Assembly: GCF_001953865.1 (NCBI RefSeq)
Contig: NZ_MQUQ01000015.1
Span: 62,001 to 126,000 of the forward strand
Length of the DNA stretch: 64,000 bases
Direction of reading: 5' to 3'
Source of the DNA: Amycolatopsis coloradensis
GTDB taxonomy: Bacteria > Actinomycetota > Actinomycetes > Mycobacteriales > Pseudonocardiaceae
This document shows positions 34,506-43,021 of this stretch, piece after piece. The notes beneath the pieces were generated by a model. It did not search any database. It saw only the letters and a program-made list of their open reading frames with translations, and was not told the DNA's origin. Within the stretch, counting starts at the first letter, position 1. Every line of letters begins with the position of its first letter. The position numbers and the translations under genes are program-made.

Positions 34506-35700
34506 ATGGCGACCGAAAAGCTGCGCGCGTGGTGGGCACATCGGCAAGGTCTCGACGGGTCGCTGCACGGCGCTTCGGCGGCGGACGTGCTGGAGCGGAC
34601 CGGCTGGATGCGCTCCGTCGGCGGCTCGGCGCCCTATCTCGGGCTGTTCGCCAGAGCCCGTCTCGATCGCGAGACGGTCGACGCGGACGTCGCCCGGCTC
34701 GCCATCCACGAACTGCCCTCGGCCCGTGGCTGCGCCTACCTCCTGCCCTCGGCGGATTTCGAACTCGGCCTGACCGTCGGCGCCGGGGCACCGGCGGGTG
34801 AGATCGCGGCCGCGGAGAAGTACCTCGGCGTCACGCAGGCCGAGATCGAGCAGTTGTGCGTCACCGTCGCCGACCTGCTCGACGCGGCGGCCGAACCGCT
34901 CGACCCGGCCGCGATCAAGGACGCCGCCGGGCCGGCGGTGCGCAACCTCGGCGAGGCGGGCCGCAAACGCGGCACCACCACGACGTTGCCGCTCGCGCTC
35001 GGCCTGCTCCAGGTCCGCGGTGACATCCGCCGGGTCCCGGCCAACGGGCGGCTGGACCAGCAACGCTACGGCTACGTCCGCTGGACGCCGTCTCCGCGCG
35101 GTGGGCTGTCCGGACATGGACACCGCGCAGGCTGAACTGGCCCGGCGGTACTTCTCGTGGGCGGCACCGGCGTCGCTCAAGCATTTCCGCTGGTTCTCCG
35201 GCTTCACCGCGGCGAACGCCAAGAAGGCCGTGGCACCGCTGGAACTCGTGCCGCTCGACGGCACCGACCTGCTGCTGCCCAAGGATCTCGCCGACGAGTT
35301 CGACGGCTTCACCGTGCCGTCGGAACCGTCGTACGCGCTGCTCGCCGGGATCGACGGCATCCACCTGCTGCACCGCGAGATGTCGCGGCTGCTCGACGAC
35401 GCCGACGCCGGACGGCCGGTGCCCGGTGGCCGGGCGGGGGAGACGCTGGGCGGGCAGGCGGACCCGCCGACCCACCTGATCGTCGACCGAGGCCGCTTCG
35501 CCGGGTTGTGGGAGTTCGACCCCGAGACGAACAAGATTGTTTACCAGGTCTTCGGGGACGAAGACGACGCACTGCGCGAGGCGGTCGCGGAGACCGAGGA
35601 ATTCGTCCGCGACAAGCTGGGCGACGCCCGGAGCTTCAGCCTGGATTCACCGAAGAGCCGGGCGTCGCGGGTGGCCGATCTCAAGACTTCAGGGCACTGA
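34506..35700 (+). pseudogene. AlkZ-like winged-helix DNA glycosylase family gene with a frameshift
   Basis: The first frame (34506-35090 or so) reads MATEKLRAWWAHRQGLDGSL and later AGRKRGTTTTLPLALGLLQV, ending near RYGYVRWTPSP. The family sequence then continues one base out of frame as DTAQAELARRYFSWAAPASL, through LELVPLDGTDLLLPKDL to DGIHLLHREMSRLL and LIVDRGRFAGLWEFDPETN, stopping at 35700. Joined length is about 397, normal for the HTH_42/AlkZ-like group, which unhooks DNA crosslinks in some members. The shift lies at about 35090-35115 in a GC-rich run, so a sequencing error is also possible. Confidence 0.65.
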
Positions 35701-35792
35701 CCTGGCAAGACAGCTTCGCGCGGCTCGCCCGGCAGGACCGACTTCGCCGCCGCTGCTCGGGAATCCCCAGTACCGCTCACCACCGCGCGAGG

Positions 35793-37070
35793 TCAAGCTC
35801 CAGCTTCGGTTATCAGGATGTCGACAGCTTTGTCGTTGCGAGCGGTCTGCTCCGGGATCACCGAAGCGGGCGGGTAGAAGCCGTCGATCCCGCCGTCCTT
35901 CGGGAACATCTCGAAGGTGTAGCTGAGGATCTTGTGCTTGCCCCACGCCCAGTCGTTGACGTCGCCGTCGGTGACGTACAGATCGCTGGACTGTTCAGGC
36001 GTGTAACCGTTGGTGGCGGCCATCTTCTTGCCGACGTCGGCGAAGCGCTTCGCTTCCTCCTCGGTCAACCCCGTGTCGGTCTCCTTCTTCGTGTAGCCAT
36101 ACGGCCAGAGCACCAGTTCCGAGAACGTGTGGAAGTCGATGTGCGCCTTGATCTGCTGCGCGCCGCCGACCACCCGGGAGTTCATGAACTCCGCGACCGC
36201 CTTGGTCTCGGGCTCGGAGAACGCCGAAGGACCGTGGTAGTCCTCGGCGGACGGGCTGTCGCTCGATCCGCCGCAGCAGTTCCACTTGTAGTCCCAGTTG
36301 CGGTTCGGGTCGGTGCCGACGGCGCCGCTGCCCGGAACCGGCTTCCGGGTCTTGCGCCAGCCCCGGTACTCGCCACCGGTGATGTCGTACTCGGAACCGT
36401 CCGGGTTGACGTTCGGGAGCACCTGGATCTCGTGCTCGTCGACCATCTTCTTGATGGCGGGATCGGTCGCGTACCCGCTGGTGAAGCGCTGCACGATCCG
36501 CAGGCACATCTCGGTGGTGAGGTGTTCGCGCGCGTGCTGGTTGCAGGTGAACAGGACCTCGGGCTCGTTCTCGTCCGTGCCCGCGTTGTCGCTGATCTTC
36601 AGCAGGTTCAGCTCACGGCCTTCGTAGGACTTGCCGACGCTGGACAGCGTCGCGATGTCACCGTGGTCCTTCGCGGCCTTCTGCAGCTCAGCGGTCGTTT
36701 CGGCGTAGGTGTGGTATGCCTCGTCGCCGGGCGGGAAGTCGCCGGCGACCGCCGCGGTGCCCGCCCGATCGCTCCGTTGTTTCAGCATGCTGTCGAAGTC
36801 GCCGATCGACTTCAGGCCGAACCCGTCCGCGCGCAGGCTCGCGGCCTGCTCCGGCGTGGCGACGACGGTCAGCGCGCCACCGCGCGAGCCCGCGACGTCG
36901 ACACCGGTGCGGGCGACGGTGGTGCGTTTGGCGGAGTCGTTCGCGCCCTCCACCGAATACAGCCCTCTCGCCGGGTCGCCCGTCTGGGCGCTCGCGACGG
37001 GCGTCGTGACGGCCAGCAGGGCGAGCCCGGTGGCGGTCAGGGCGCCCCAAATGCGACGGCGTGTGGACAT
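35793..37070 (-). CDS. Secreted M14 zinc carboxypeptidase
   Basis: 425 residues. A signal peptide is at 1-28 (RIWGALTATGLALLAVTTPV then ASAQ). A short propeptide-like region carries LTVVATPEQAASLRADGF. The peptidase_M14 domain starts near 120 with zinc ligands in CNQHAREHLTTEM (H and E) and IKAHIDFHTFSELVLW (H), and the catalytic Glu is in SYTFEMFP. VNPDGSEYDI and GTDPNRNWDYKWNC line the active site. It removes C-terminal residues from peptides outside the cell. The ATG at 37070 follows GGAGG; the longer ORF lacks a signal. Confidence 0.9.
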   Translation of the reverse strand: MSTRRRIWGALTATGLALLAVTTPVASAQTGDPARGLYSVEGANDSAKRTTVARTGVDVAGSRGGALTVVATPEQAASLRADGFGLKSIGDFDSMLKQRSDRAGTAAVAGDFPPGDEAYHTYAETTAELQKAAKDHGDIATLSSVGKSYEGRELNLLKISDNAGTDENEPEVLFTCNQHAREHLTTEMCLRIVQRFTSGYATDPAIKKMVDEHEIQVLPNVNPDGSEYDITGGEYRGWRKTRKPVPGSGAVGTDPNRNWDYKWNCCGGSSDSPSAEDYHGPSAFSEPETKAVAEFMNSRVVGGAQQIKAHIDFHTFSELVLWPYGYTKKETDTGLTEEEAKRFADVGKKMAATNGYTPEQSSDLYVTDGDVNDWAWGKHKILSYTFEMFPKDGGIDGFYPPASVIPEQTARNDKAVDILITEAGA

Positions 37071-37162
37071 TTCGCCTCCAATGATCAGGGACCGGGTGCC
37101 GTTCACCGTCGCCGAAGTGAATTGTCCACGACAACCCGACGATGGTCGTTCCCCCTTGCCGT

Positions 37163-37804
37163 TCACGGCCAGAGACGTTCCTTGCGCCAGATCTCGTTCT
37201 CGCGCCGATAGCGGAAACGCTGGTGCCGCCGGTCGTGGCTCGCCTGCCAGAACTCCACTTCGGACGGCGTCACCAGGTAGCGGGTCCAGGTTTCCGGTGC
37301 CACGTCGGGATTCTCCGCGACCCACCGGCGTGCTTCCTCGGCCGCGCGGTCGAGATCGGCCGGATCATCGAGCACCTGGGACTGCCTGCCGACGAACGCC
37401 TCCATCCGGGACGCCGGCGGCCGGGTGGTGAAATCGGCCGCGGAGACCTCGGGAGCGGCGGGCGAGACCGGGCCTCGCAACCGGACCTGACGGCCGCGTC
37501 CCGGCCAGAAGAACGTCAGCGCGGCGTACGGATTCTTCGCCAGCTGAACGCCTTTCGGGCTTTCGGAACTCGTCGCGACCGCCCAGATGTCACCGTCGAC
37601 GGCCTTGAGGATCACGACCCGCGCGTCCGGCACCCCATCGGCGTCCACTGTGGACAGGGTGACGGCATGCGGTGCGAGGACGTGTTCGCCCGCCTCGTCG
37701 AGCCATTCCCGGAACAGTTCGCCGGGAGTGCCCGGCGCCTGCTGGGGGTCGAACTCCGGCAGCTCCTCGGCAAACGACGGCCAGCCACGCAACGAGCCGG
37801 TCAC
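37163..37804 (-). CDS. pdxH: Pyridoxamine/pyridoxine 5'-phosphate oxidase
   Basis: 213 residues of the FMN-binding split-barrel fold. ARVVILKAVDGD and the FMN-phosphate region KNPYAALTFFWPGRGRQVRL lie in the middle. The C-terminal PNPOx dimer segment has EFWQASHDRRHQRFRYR and ends KERLWP, the diagnostic PdxH end. It makes pyridoxal 5'-phosphate, needed by the aminotransferase at 5785. The GTG start is three bases after the upstream gene's stop. Confidence 0.88.
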   Translation of the reverse strand: MTGSLRGWPSFAEELPEFDPQQAPGTPGELFREWLDEAGEHVLAPHAVTLSTVDADGVPDARVVILKAVDGDIWAVATSSESPKGVQLAKNPYAALTFFWPGRGRQVRLRGPVSPAAPEVSAADFTTRPPASRMEAFVGRQSQVLDDPADLDRAAEEARRWVAENPDVAPETWTRYLVTPSEVEFWQASHDRRHQRFRYRRENEIWRKERLWP

Positions 37805-37807
37805 CGG

Positions 37808-38539
37808 TCAGTACCCCGGCGGGCGCTGGCCGTGCTGCGGATAACCGGGCCCTGGCGGCGGATAGTGCGGCGGATGCTGACCAGGCGGCGTGCCCTGCGC
37901 GGGCGGCGGCCCGACCGGCGGGTACTGGTGGGCGGGCGGCGGCTGCTGCGGCTGCCAGCCGGGCGGCGGTTGCTGGCCGGGCGGCGGCATCGGCGGTCCG
38001 GGCGGCATCGGCGGCTGCTGGCCCTGCGACTGCTGCCACTGCACCTGCTGGTATACCTCGGCGGGCTGCGGGAAACAGAACGTCAGCTTCGCGTTGACCG
38101 AACCCTGCACCGCCGCACCCCAGAGCTTCCCGCCGACGAAGGCGTACATCTGCGCCGCCGCAACGTCGACGGCCACCATGCGCGTCTCGCCACCGAACTG
38201 ATTGCCGGATTTCGCCGACGCGGCCTGCGCGGCGTCCGGATACACGCGGTCCCCGATCAGGCCCGCGATCACCACCGAAGCCGCCGTCCAGCCGACAGTA
38301 CCCATCACGTTCGCCCGCGCGTGCTGCGTCGCCAGGCCGGTGAAGTCGTACAACGCGGGCGCGGTCACCTCCGGGATCGCCGCGGCGATCACGCAGTAGT
38401 TCATCGTCGACAGCATCACGGATTCGGTGAACAGGCCGACCACGGCCGCGCTCGGGCCGATCTGGACCGTGTTCAGCCTGCCACCGCTGCGCTGGATACG
38501 TTCCGCCACCGCACCCAGGTACTGCTCCTTGGTGAGCAC
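37808..38539 (-). CDS. Hypothetical protein with Pro/Gln/Gly-rich C-terminus
   Basis: 243 residues. The first 165 form a folded domain (TKEQYLGAVAERIQRSGGRL and SVMLSTMNYCVIAAAIPEV). The last 75 are a low-complexity Pro/Gln/Gly/Tyr tail. There is no signal peptide. I do not recognise the family. AGGAGG precedes the GTG at 38539. It is immediately upstream of pdxH and likely in its operon. The tail resembles disordered regions that bind other proteins. Confidence 0.7.
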   Translation of the reverse strand: MLTKEQYLGAVAERIQRSGGRLNTVQIGPSAAVVGLFTESVMLSTMNYCVIAAAIPEVTAPALYDFTGLATQHARANVMGTVGWTAASVVIAGLIGDRVYPDAAQAASAKSGNQFGGETRMVAVDVAAAQMYAFVGGKLWGAAVQGSVNAKLTFCFPQPAEVYQQVQWQQSQGQQPPMPPGPPMPPPGQQPPPGWQPQQPPPAHQYPPVGPPPAQGTPPGQHPPHYPPPGPGYPQHGQRPPGY

Positions 38540-38638
38540 TGATGCCTCCTGAAGACCGCTACGCGTCGCCATCGTCGCACGAACAGGACGGATGGATGCG
38601 CCGACGCGGTGAACCGATCTGCTTCACTGGACGCCACT

Positions 38639-39163
38639 ATGCGACGTTTTCTGATCTTGCCGCTCGTCGCGGGGCTCCTCGCGGCCTGCGGGCCGACGGA
38701 ACAGCCGCCGCCCGCGGCGAACCCGACCGCGCCGTCGACCACCCCGGCGCCCCAGATCCCGCCCGCGCCGGAACCCACCGGCAAGGGCCCGTGCCCTTAT
38801 CTGGGCACCGAGTTCGTCTCGGATGCCAACGGGCAGAAGGTCTCCAAGGTCAAGACGTCGGCCGACCAGCCGCATCCGACCTGTTTCTTCTACGCGCTCA
38901 GCGGGAAACTGCAGCTCACCGTGCGCGTCTACGTCGGAGAACCCGCCGTCGCCAAGGCGTTGGTCGACCAGGCGGCACCCATCGACACCTCCAACCCCGC
39001 CGACGAACCGGCGGGCTGGAAAGGCGGCTACCAGCCGTCCGGCGACGGCGCCGTTTACGCCGTCGCGAAAGGTGGAAACGCGGTAGTCGTGACCACCAAC
39101 CAGAAGCAGAGCGTGAAGGCACGTACGGTGGCGAAGGAGGCTATCGGTGAGCTGCAGCTCTAG
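38639..39163 (+). CDS. DUF2020-type lipoprotein
   Basis: 174 residues from ATG 38639. The signal is lipoprotein-type: MRRFLILPLVAGLLAACG with the lipobox LLAAC. A Pro-rich linker follows, then a domain beginning GPCPYLGTEFVSDANGQKV with two further segments, HPTCFFYALSGKLQLTV and YAVAKGGNAVVVTTNQKQ. This looks like DUF2020; function unknown. Anchored outside the membrane. It is divergent from the gene at 38539. Confidence 0.7.
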   Translation: MRRFLILPLVAGLLAACGPTEQPPPAANPTAPSTTPAPQIPPAPEPTGKGPCPYLGTEFVSDANGQKVSKVKTSADQPHPTCFFYALSGKLQLTVRVYVGEPAVAKALVDQAAPIDTSNPADEPAGWKGGYQPSGDGAVYAVAKGGNAVVVTTNQKQSVKARTVAKEAIGELQL

Positions 39164-39331
39164 GTAGTGGTATCCACACGTCAGAGTGAAGTTGATCTTG
39201 TACTACCCTATGCCGCACGCGCGAGGGTTCGCGGGACCCAGCGCAATGCCAGATCCGGCGGAGGCCGCCTCGCGGTGTGGCTCGGCGGCACAAAAGATCA
39301 TTTCTCCCCATAAGACAAAAGGACAGGTTTC

Positions 39332-39784
39332 GTGGCTGACACCCTCAAGGAAATCTTGCTCGACTCCACCCGTCGCCCGGCGGTCGTGAGCGACTTCGAA
39401 GGCCTCGTCGACGCCGAGGTGTCGGACAAGGGCGGCGTTTCGGGTGCCGTCGTGAAGACCGGCTTCGCCGCCGTCAAGAAGATCAAGCCGGGCATCATCC
39501 CCTCCGCCGTCGACGCCCTGCTCGACGACTTCACCGTCGCCCTCGAGCCGTTCTACGGCGACTACAAGGCCAAGGGTGGCAACGACTTCGGCGCCTACCT
39601 GGCCGGCCGTGGCGACGAGGCCGCCGACGCGCTCCTGTCGGTCACCGACGCGCGCGCCGACAAGAGCAGCCGCGACAGCATCAAGAAGGTCTACGGCAAG
39701 CTGCGCCCGAACGGCAAGAAGAACGTCGAGGAGGCCCTTCCCCGCCTCGGCCAGCTGATCGACAAGCACGCGGCTGCTGTTTAA
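39332..39784 (+). CDS. DUF6918-type small protein
   Basis: 150 residues, GTG start at 39332 after AAAAGGAC. A helical, soluble protein: MADTLKEILLDSTRRPAVVS, SAVDALLDDFTVALEPFYGD and a C-terminal NVEEALPRLGQLIDKHAAA. The composition (few Arg, many Lys/Asp) is typical of highly expressed cytosolic proteins. The DUF6918 assignment is from memory of the family pattern. Function unknown. A hairpin repeat follows directly. Confidence 0.65.
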   Translation: MADTLKEILLDSTRRPAVVSDFEGLVDAEVSDKGGVSGAVVKTGFAAVKKIKPGIIPSAVDALLDDFTVALEPFYGDYKAKGGNDFGAYLAGRGDEAADALLSVTDARADKSSRDSIKKVYGKLRPNGKKNVEEALPRLGQLIDKHAAAV

Positions 39785-39785
39785 T

Positions 39786-39903
39786 CGCGCGCTGACGTAA
39801 CCGCGCCGAAGGGGCGCCCGTTCGCTTTCAACGTTCTGTTGAGGGCGGAGGGCGCCCCTTCATCGCGTTTACGTGGGCCTTCGGCCCAAAGAGGGCGCGC
39901 TAC
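39786..39903. repeat. Intergenic hairpin repeat, copy B (after the DUF6918 gene)
   Basis: Same nested dyads as copy A at 16679-16793: GGGGCGCC...GGCGCCCC, an outer CGCG arm and GGGCC-TTC-GGCCC. It begins right after the stop codon. Confidence 0.7.
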
Positions 39904-39956
39904 GAGTCTGCCGGTCACCTTGTTGGGCGCGTTGATCTTCGTTGTGTGGACGCGAA

Positions 39957-39995
39957 AGGGCCGTCCAGCGGCCTTGTGGGTCACTGGACGGCCCT
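39957..39995 (-). terminator. Hairpin terminator between convergent genes
   Basis: AGGGCCGTCCAG and its exact complement form a 12-bp stem just past the stop of the 40022 gene. Confidence 0.75.
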
Positions 39996-40021
39996 AGCGA
40001 CAAGTAGGCGACGAAGTGGCG

Positions 40022-40732
40022 TCAGTTCTTCTTGTCGGCGGAGCTGGTCGAAGCCTGGTGCCCGTTCTTCGGAGCGCCGGGCTTCGGTGTCGCGGGTGTC
40101 GCGGGCTTCGCCGGAGCCGGACCGGAAGCGGCGGGCTTCGCGGGTGCGGGCTTCGGCGCGGCCGCCGCCGGAGTGGCGGGCTTCGCGGGGGGAGCGGGCG
40201 GAGCCTTCGGAGGAGCAGGCGCGACTGGCGGCTCCTGCTTGGAACGCAGCGCGTAGGTGGCACCGGCGCCCACCACCGCGATACCGATGACCCACGGCCA
40301 GCGACGACGCTTACGCGTCCCCTTGGCAGCGGACTTCGCCTCCACGAGCGCGGCCTTGAAATCCTTCTTCGCGGCCTTGAAGTCCTTCTTGCCCCGGCGC
40401 TTGGACTCACCGGCGGACTTCGCGGCCAGGATGGCGGCCTTGCGTGCCTTACGGCCCGGCTTCCGCATCTCGGAAAGCCTGGCCAGCGCCTCCTTGCGAG
40501 CCGTCTTCGAGCTGCGCTTGAGCTCCTTGCGGGTCAGTTCCGTCTTCTTCGCGAGCTTCTTGCGCGCGCGACGGCTGGTCTTGGCGATCTCACCGGCGCT
40601 CTCGGAGAGCTTCTGCTCGGCTACCTCGACGGCGTGGGCGGTGGCTTCCTTACCCGCCTCAACCGCACGTTTGCGCAGGCCGAGCGCGCCGGCCTTCGCC
40701 GACTCGGTCACCGAATCTGCGGTCCGGGTCAT
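40022..40732 (-). CDS. Lys/Ala/Pro-rich single-pass membrane protein at the CwsA position
   Basis: 236 residues. The first 140 are a highly charged Lys/Ala/Glu helix-rich region (ARKKLAKKTELTRKELKRSS). One membrane helix lies at about 150-166 (RWPWVIGIAVVGAGATYA). A 75-residue Pro/Ala/Lys repeat tail follows. In mycobacteria the gene between tRNA-Ala and ppiA on this strand is cwsA, a division protein of similar architecture. Homology is not demonstrated. GAGGTG six bases before the ATG at 40732 decides this start over 40750. Confidence 0.65.
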   Translation of the reverse strand: MTRTADSVTESAKAGALGLRKRAVEAGKEATAHAVEVAEQKLSESAGEIAKTSRRARKKLAKKTELTRKELKRSSKTARKEALARLSEMRKPGRKARKAAILAAKSAGESKRRGKKDFKAAKKDFKAALVEAKSAAKGTRKRRRWPWVIGIAVVGAGATYALRSKQEPPVAPAPPKAPPAPPAKPATPAAAAPKPAPAKPAASGPAPAKPATPATPKPGAPKNGHQASTSSADKKN

Positions 40733-40822
40733 GGCCTTCACCTCATTCAATCGTTTTGATTCTGCTTCGTTGCTTGTAACCTATCGTGCCCCTTTTCCCC
40801 AGATCTTGCCGCAGATGGCACG

Positions 40823-41383
40823 ATGAAGCTCGTGACTGAAAGCAAGGGATCCCTCATCGGTGGCGCACTGAAGGCCACTCTGCACACCAATCAGGGTGAC
40901 ATCCACCTGAACCTGTTCCCCGACCACGCGCCGAAAACGGTCGCGAACTTCGTCGGGCTGGCGGAGGGCGGCAAGGAGTACACCCAGCCCAACGCGCAGG
41001 GCACGAACTCGGGCCCGTTCTACGACGGGTCCATCTTCCACCGCGTCATCGACGGCTTCATGCTCCAGGGCGGCGACCCGACCGGCACCGGCCGCGGCGG
41101 CCCCGGCTACAAGTTCGGCGACGAGTTCCACCCGGAGCTCCAGTTCTCGAAGCCGTACCTGCTGGCCATGGCCAACGCCGGACCCGGCACCAACGGTTCG
41201 CAGTTCTTCATCACCGTCGCGCCGACCACGCACCTGAACTTCAAGCACACGATCTTCGGTGAGGTCGCGGACCAGGCGTCCCGCGACGTCGTCGACGCGA
41301 TCGGGCGCACGGCGACCGGTCCGGCCGACCGTCCGCTGCAGGACGTCGTCATCGAGAAGGTCAGCATCAGCCGCGAAGGCTGA
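40823..41383 (+). CDS. ppiA: Peptidyl-prolyl cis-trans isomerase (cyclophilin)
   Basis: A 186-residue cyclophilin. The core begins ATLHTNQGDIHLNLFPDHAP. The catalytic FHRVIDGFMLQGGDPTGTGR and the active-site segment NGSQFFITVAPTTHLNFKH are intact. It is cytoplasmic with no signal peptide and catalyses prolyl isomerisation. Position equals Rv0009. Confidence 0.95.
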   Translation: MKLVTESKGSLIGGALKATLHTNQGDIHLNLFPDHAPKTVANFVGLAEGGKEYTQPNAQGTNSGPFYDGSIFHRVIDGFMLQGGDPTGTGRGGPGYKFGDEFHPELQFSKPYLLAMANAGPGTNGSQFFITVAPTTHLNFKHTIFGEVADQASRDVVDAIGRTATGPADRPLQDVVIEKVSISREG

Positions 41384-41435
41384 CAACGCCGATCACAGAG
41401 CCGGTTACGGGGGATTTCGGTAGGTTGGTGGCATC

Positions 41436-42398
41436 GTGAGCCAACCACCGAATCCCCAGTACCAGCAGGCCGCCATGCCCGGCTGCTGGTGGCACCCGAA
41501 CCGGCCGACCGGGCTGAGCTGTTCGCGCTGCGCGCGTCCGGCCTGCCCGGACTGCCTGCGTGAGGCGTCCGTGGGCTTCCAGTGCACCGACTGCGTGCAG
41601 GCGGGCCGGCGGCAGGACCGCGTCCAGCAGAAGCAGTACCGCGACGCGGGCTACGGCGCGACCACCCTCGCCGGCGCCCGGCAGCCTCGGACGGCTCTCG
41701 TGACGCCGGCCTTCCTGGTGCTCAACGTCGTCATCTTCTTCATCACGGTCGCGCTGTCGGGCAGCATCTCGAACAACAACATCTCGGAGTTCTTCCAGCT
41801 CGGCAACCTGGACAACGCGCCGACGCTCGCGGGCAACGAGTGGTGGCGGATCTTCACCTCGGGATTCCTGCACTTCGGCCTGCTGCACATCGCGAGCAAC
41901 GCCTTCTCACTGTGGTTCGTGGGCCGCCCGCTGGAACTCGCGCTCGGCAGGCTCCCGTTCACCGCGCTCTACTTCGTGTCGATGCTCGGCGGCTCGGCCG
42001 CGTGCCTGGTGTTCTCAGGCCTCGACGCCCTCCCCGTGGTGGGCGCGTCCGGCGCCATCTTCGGGCTCATCGGCGCGTACACGGTCATCGTCGTCAAACT
42101 CAGGCTCAACCCGACCTGGTTGCTGGTCATCCTCGGCCTGAACGTGTTCATCACCTTCCAGGTGCCGAACATTTCGATCCTCGCCCACGCGGGGGGTTTC
42201 GTCGCCGGTCTCTTGGCGACCTTCGCCCTGCTGTACGCCCCGGAAAAGAACCGGCTTCGCTGGCAGATCGGCGGGATCGCGATCGTCGTCGTGGCGATCA
42301 TCGGGCTCATCGCCTGGAAGGACGCGCAGACGGTTTCCGCCGCGTACTGCCAGTTCACGCCCTACCGCGGCCAGTCCGTCTACATCTGTTACCGGTAG
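41436..42398 (+). CDS. Rhomboid intramembrane serine protease with N-terminal zinc ribbon
   Basis: 320 residues, GTG start. The first 60 form a B-box-like zinc-binding module (CWWHPNRPTGLSCSRCARPA and CPDC...CTDC). Six or seven membrane helices follow. The catalytic serine is Ser205 in VGASGAIFGLIG, and the histidine is His251 in LAHAGGFVAGL; HIASNAFSLWFVG supplies the oxyanion Asn. It cleaves membrane proteins within the bilayer; substrates are unknown. It is 52 bases after ppiA. Confidence 0.92.
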   Translation: MSQPPNPQYQQAAMPGCWWHPNRPTGLSCSRCARPACPDCLREASVGFQCTDCVQAGRRQDRVQQKQYRDAGYGATTLAGARQPRTALVTPAFLVLNVVIFFITVALSGSISNNNISEFFQLGNLDNAPTLAGNEWWRIFTSGFLHFGLLHIASNAFSLWFVGRPLELALGRLPFTALYFVSMLGGSAACLVFSGLDALPVVGASGAIFGLIGAYTVIVVKLRLNPTWLLVILGLNVFITFQVPNISILAHAGGFVAGLLATFALLYAPEKNRLRWQIGGIAIVVVAIIGLIAWKDAQTVSAAYCQFTPYRGQSVYICYR

Positions 42399-42421
42399 TG
42401 GTTCCGCTTCCCCCGTAGGTC

Positions 42422-42541
42422 ATGCACAAAGCGGCAGCTCTGGCCGTCGCTTTGATGACTTCGGCCTTGGCACCTTCGGTCACGCAGGCCGGGCTGGTCA
42501 CCTGGCCGAACGGCGATGTCCACTACTACGACAACGCCTGA
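42422..42541 (+). CDS. 39-residue mini-ORF, possible truncated secreted-protease start
   Basis: It encodes a signal-peptide-like start (MHKAAALAVALMTSALAPSV) and then QAGLVTWPNGDVHYYDNA before a TGA. W-x5-V/I-x-YYD resembles the first strand of mature matrixin/snapalysin-type metalloproteases, but no zinc motif follows. It overlaps the 3' end of the PH-domain gene by 16 bases. It may be a remnant or chance. Confidence 0.3.
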   Translation: MHKAAALAVALMTSALAPSVTQAGLVTWPNGDVHYYDNA

Positions 42542-42966
42542 CCCTTAAGAGCGGTGAGGACGTCCATGACGTCCCTGGGGTCCTCACCGAGGTCGATCCG
42601 GCCGAACACCAGCAAATGCTCGCCGGATTCGACCTCGAGGGTCAGGCTGTCGCGGCCGAGACGGCGCGTCGTGCGCAGCCGGAGCCGGGCTTCGGTCCAG
42701 GAATACCGGTGCGCGCCACCCGCGGTCCTGGCCAGGATTCCGTCGGGACCGGCGGCCAGCCGGGGACGGAGCAGAGTGCCGTGCAGTGCGAGCGCGCCGA
42801 CGGAGAGCATCGCGAGCCCCGTCAGCACGGTGCCGCCGACGTCGCCGCCGATGGCCAGCCACACCACACCTGCCAGCAGGAACAGGGTGAGCGCCCAGGC
42901 CACTACCACAACGTTCTGCTGTGGCGCCCATGAGGTGGGGTAGTTATCCACAGGGGTTATCCACAC
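42526..42966 (-). CDS. PH-domain membrane protein (Rv0010c-like)
   Basis: 146 residues. Two N-terminal membrane helices (VVVAWALTLFLLAGVVWLAI and GTVLTGLAMLSVGALALHG) are followed by a bacterial PH-like domain (LRPRLAAGPDGILARTAGGA, then SLTLEVESGEHLLVFGR). Function unknown. The GTG at 42966 places two perfect DnaA boxes inside codons 1-8; a later start is possible. Position equals Rv0010c, between ppiA and crgA. Confidence 0.8.
   Translation of the reverse strand: MWITPVDNYPTSWAPQQNVVVVAWALTLFLLAGVVWLAIGGDVGGTVLTGLAMLSVGALALHGTLLRPRLAAGPDGILARTAGGAHRYSWTEARLRLRTTRRLGRDSLTLEVESGEHLLVFGRIDLGEDPRDVMDVLTALKGQALS
42944..42965 (+). promoter_or_regulatory. Two tandem consensus DnaA boxes
   Basis: TTATCCACA at 42944-42952 and again at 42957-42965, in direct repeat 13 bases apart, at the start of the PH-domain gene. 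Confidence 0.7.
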
Positions 42967-43021
42967 TGGGGATGAGTCACACCGGTGTAATTCGGCGTCA
43001 AGCCGCCATCCGGGGTAATGC

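Noticed and set aside
35157..37211. Long plus-strand open frame of 684 codons
   Set aside because: It is antisense to the M14 carboxypeptidase and an effect of high GC in the third position; no recognisable domain.
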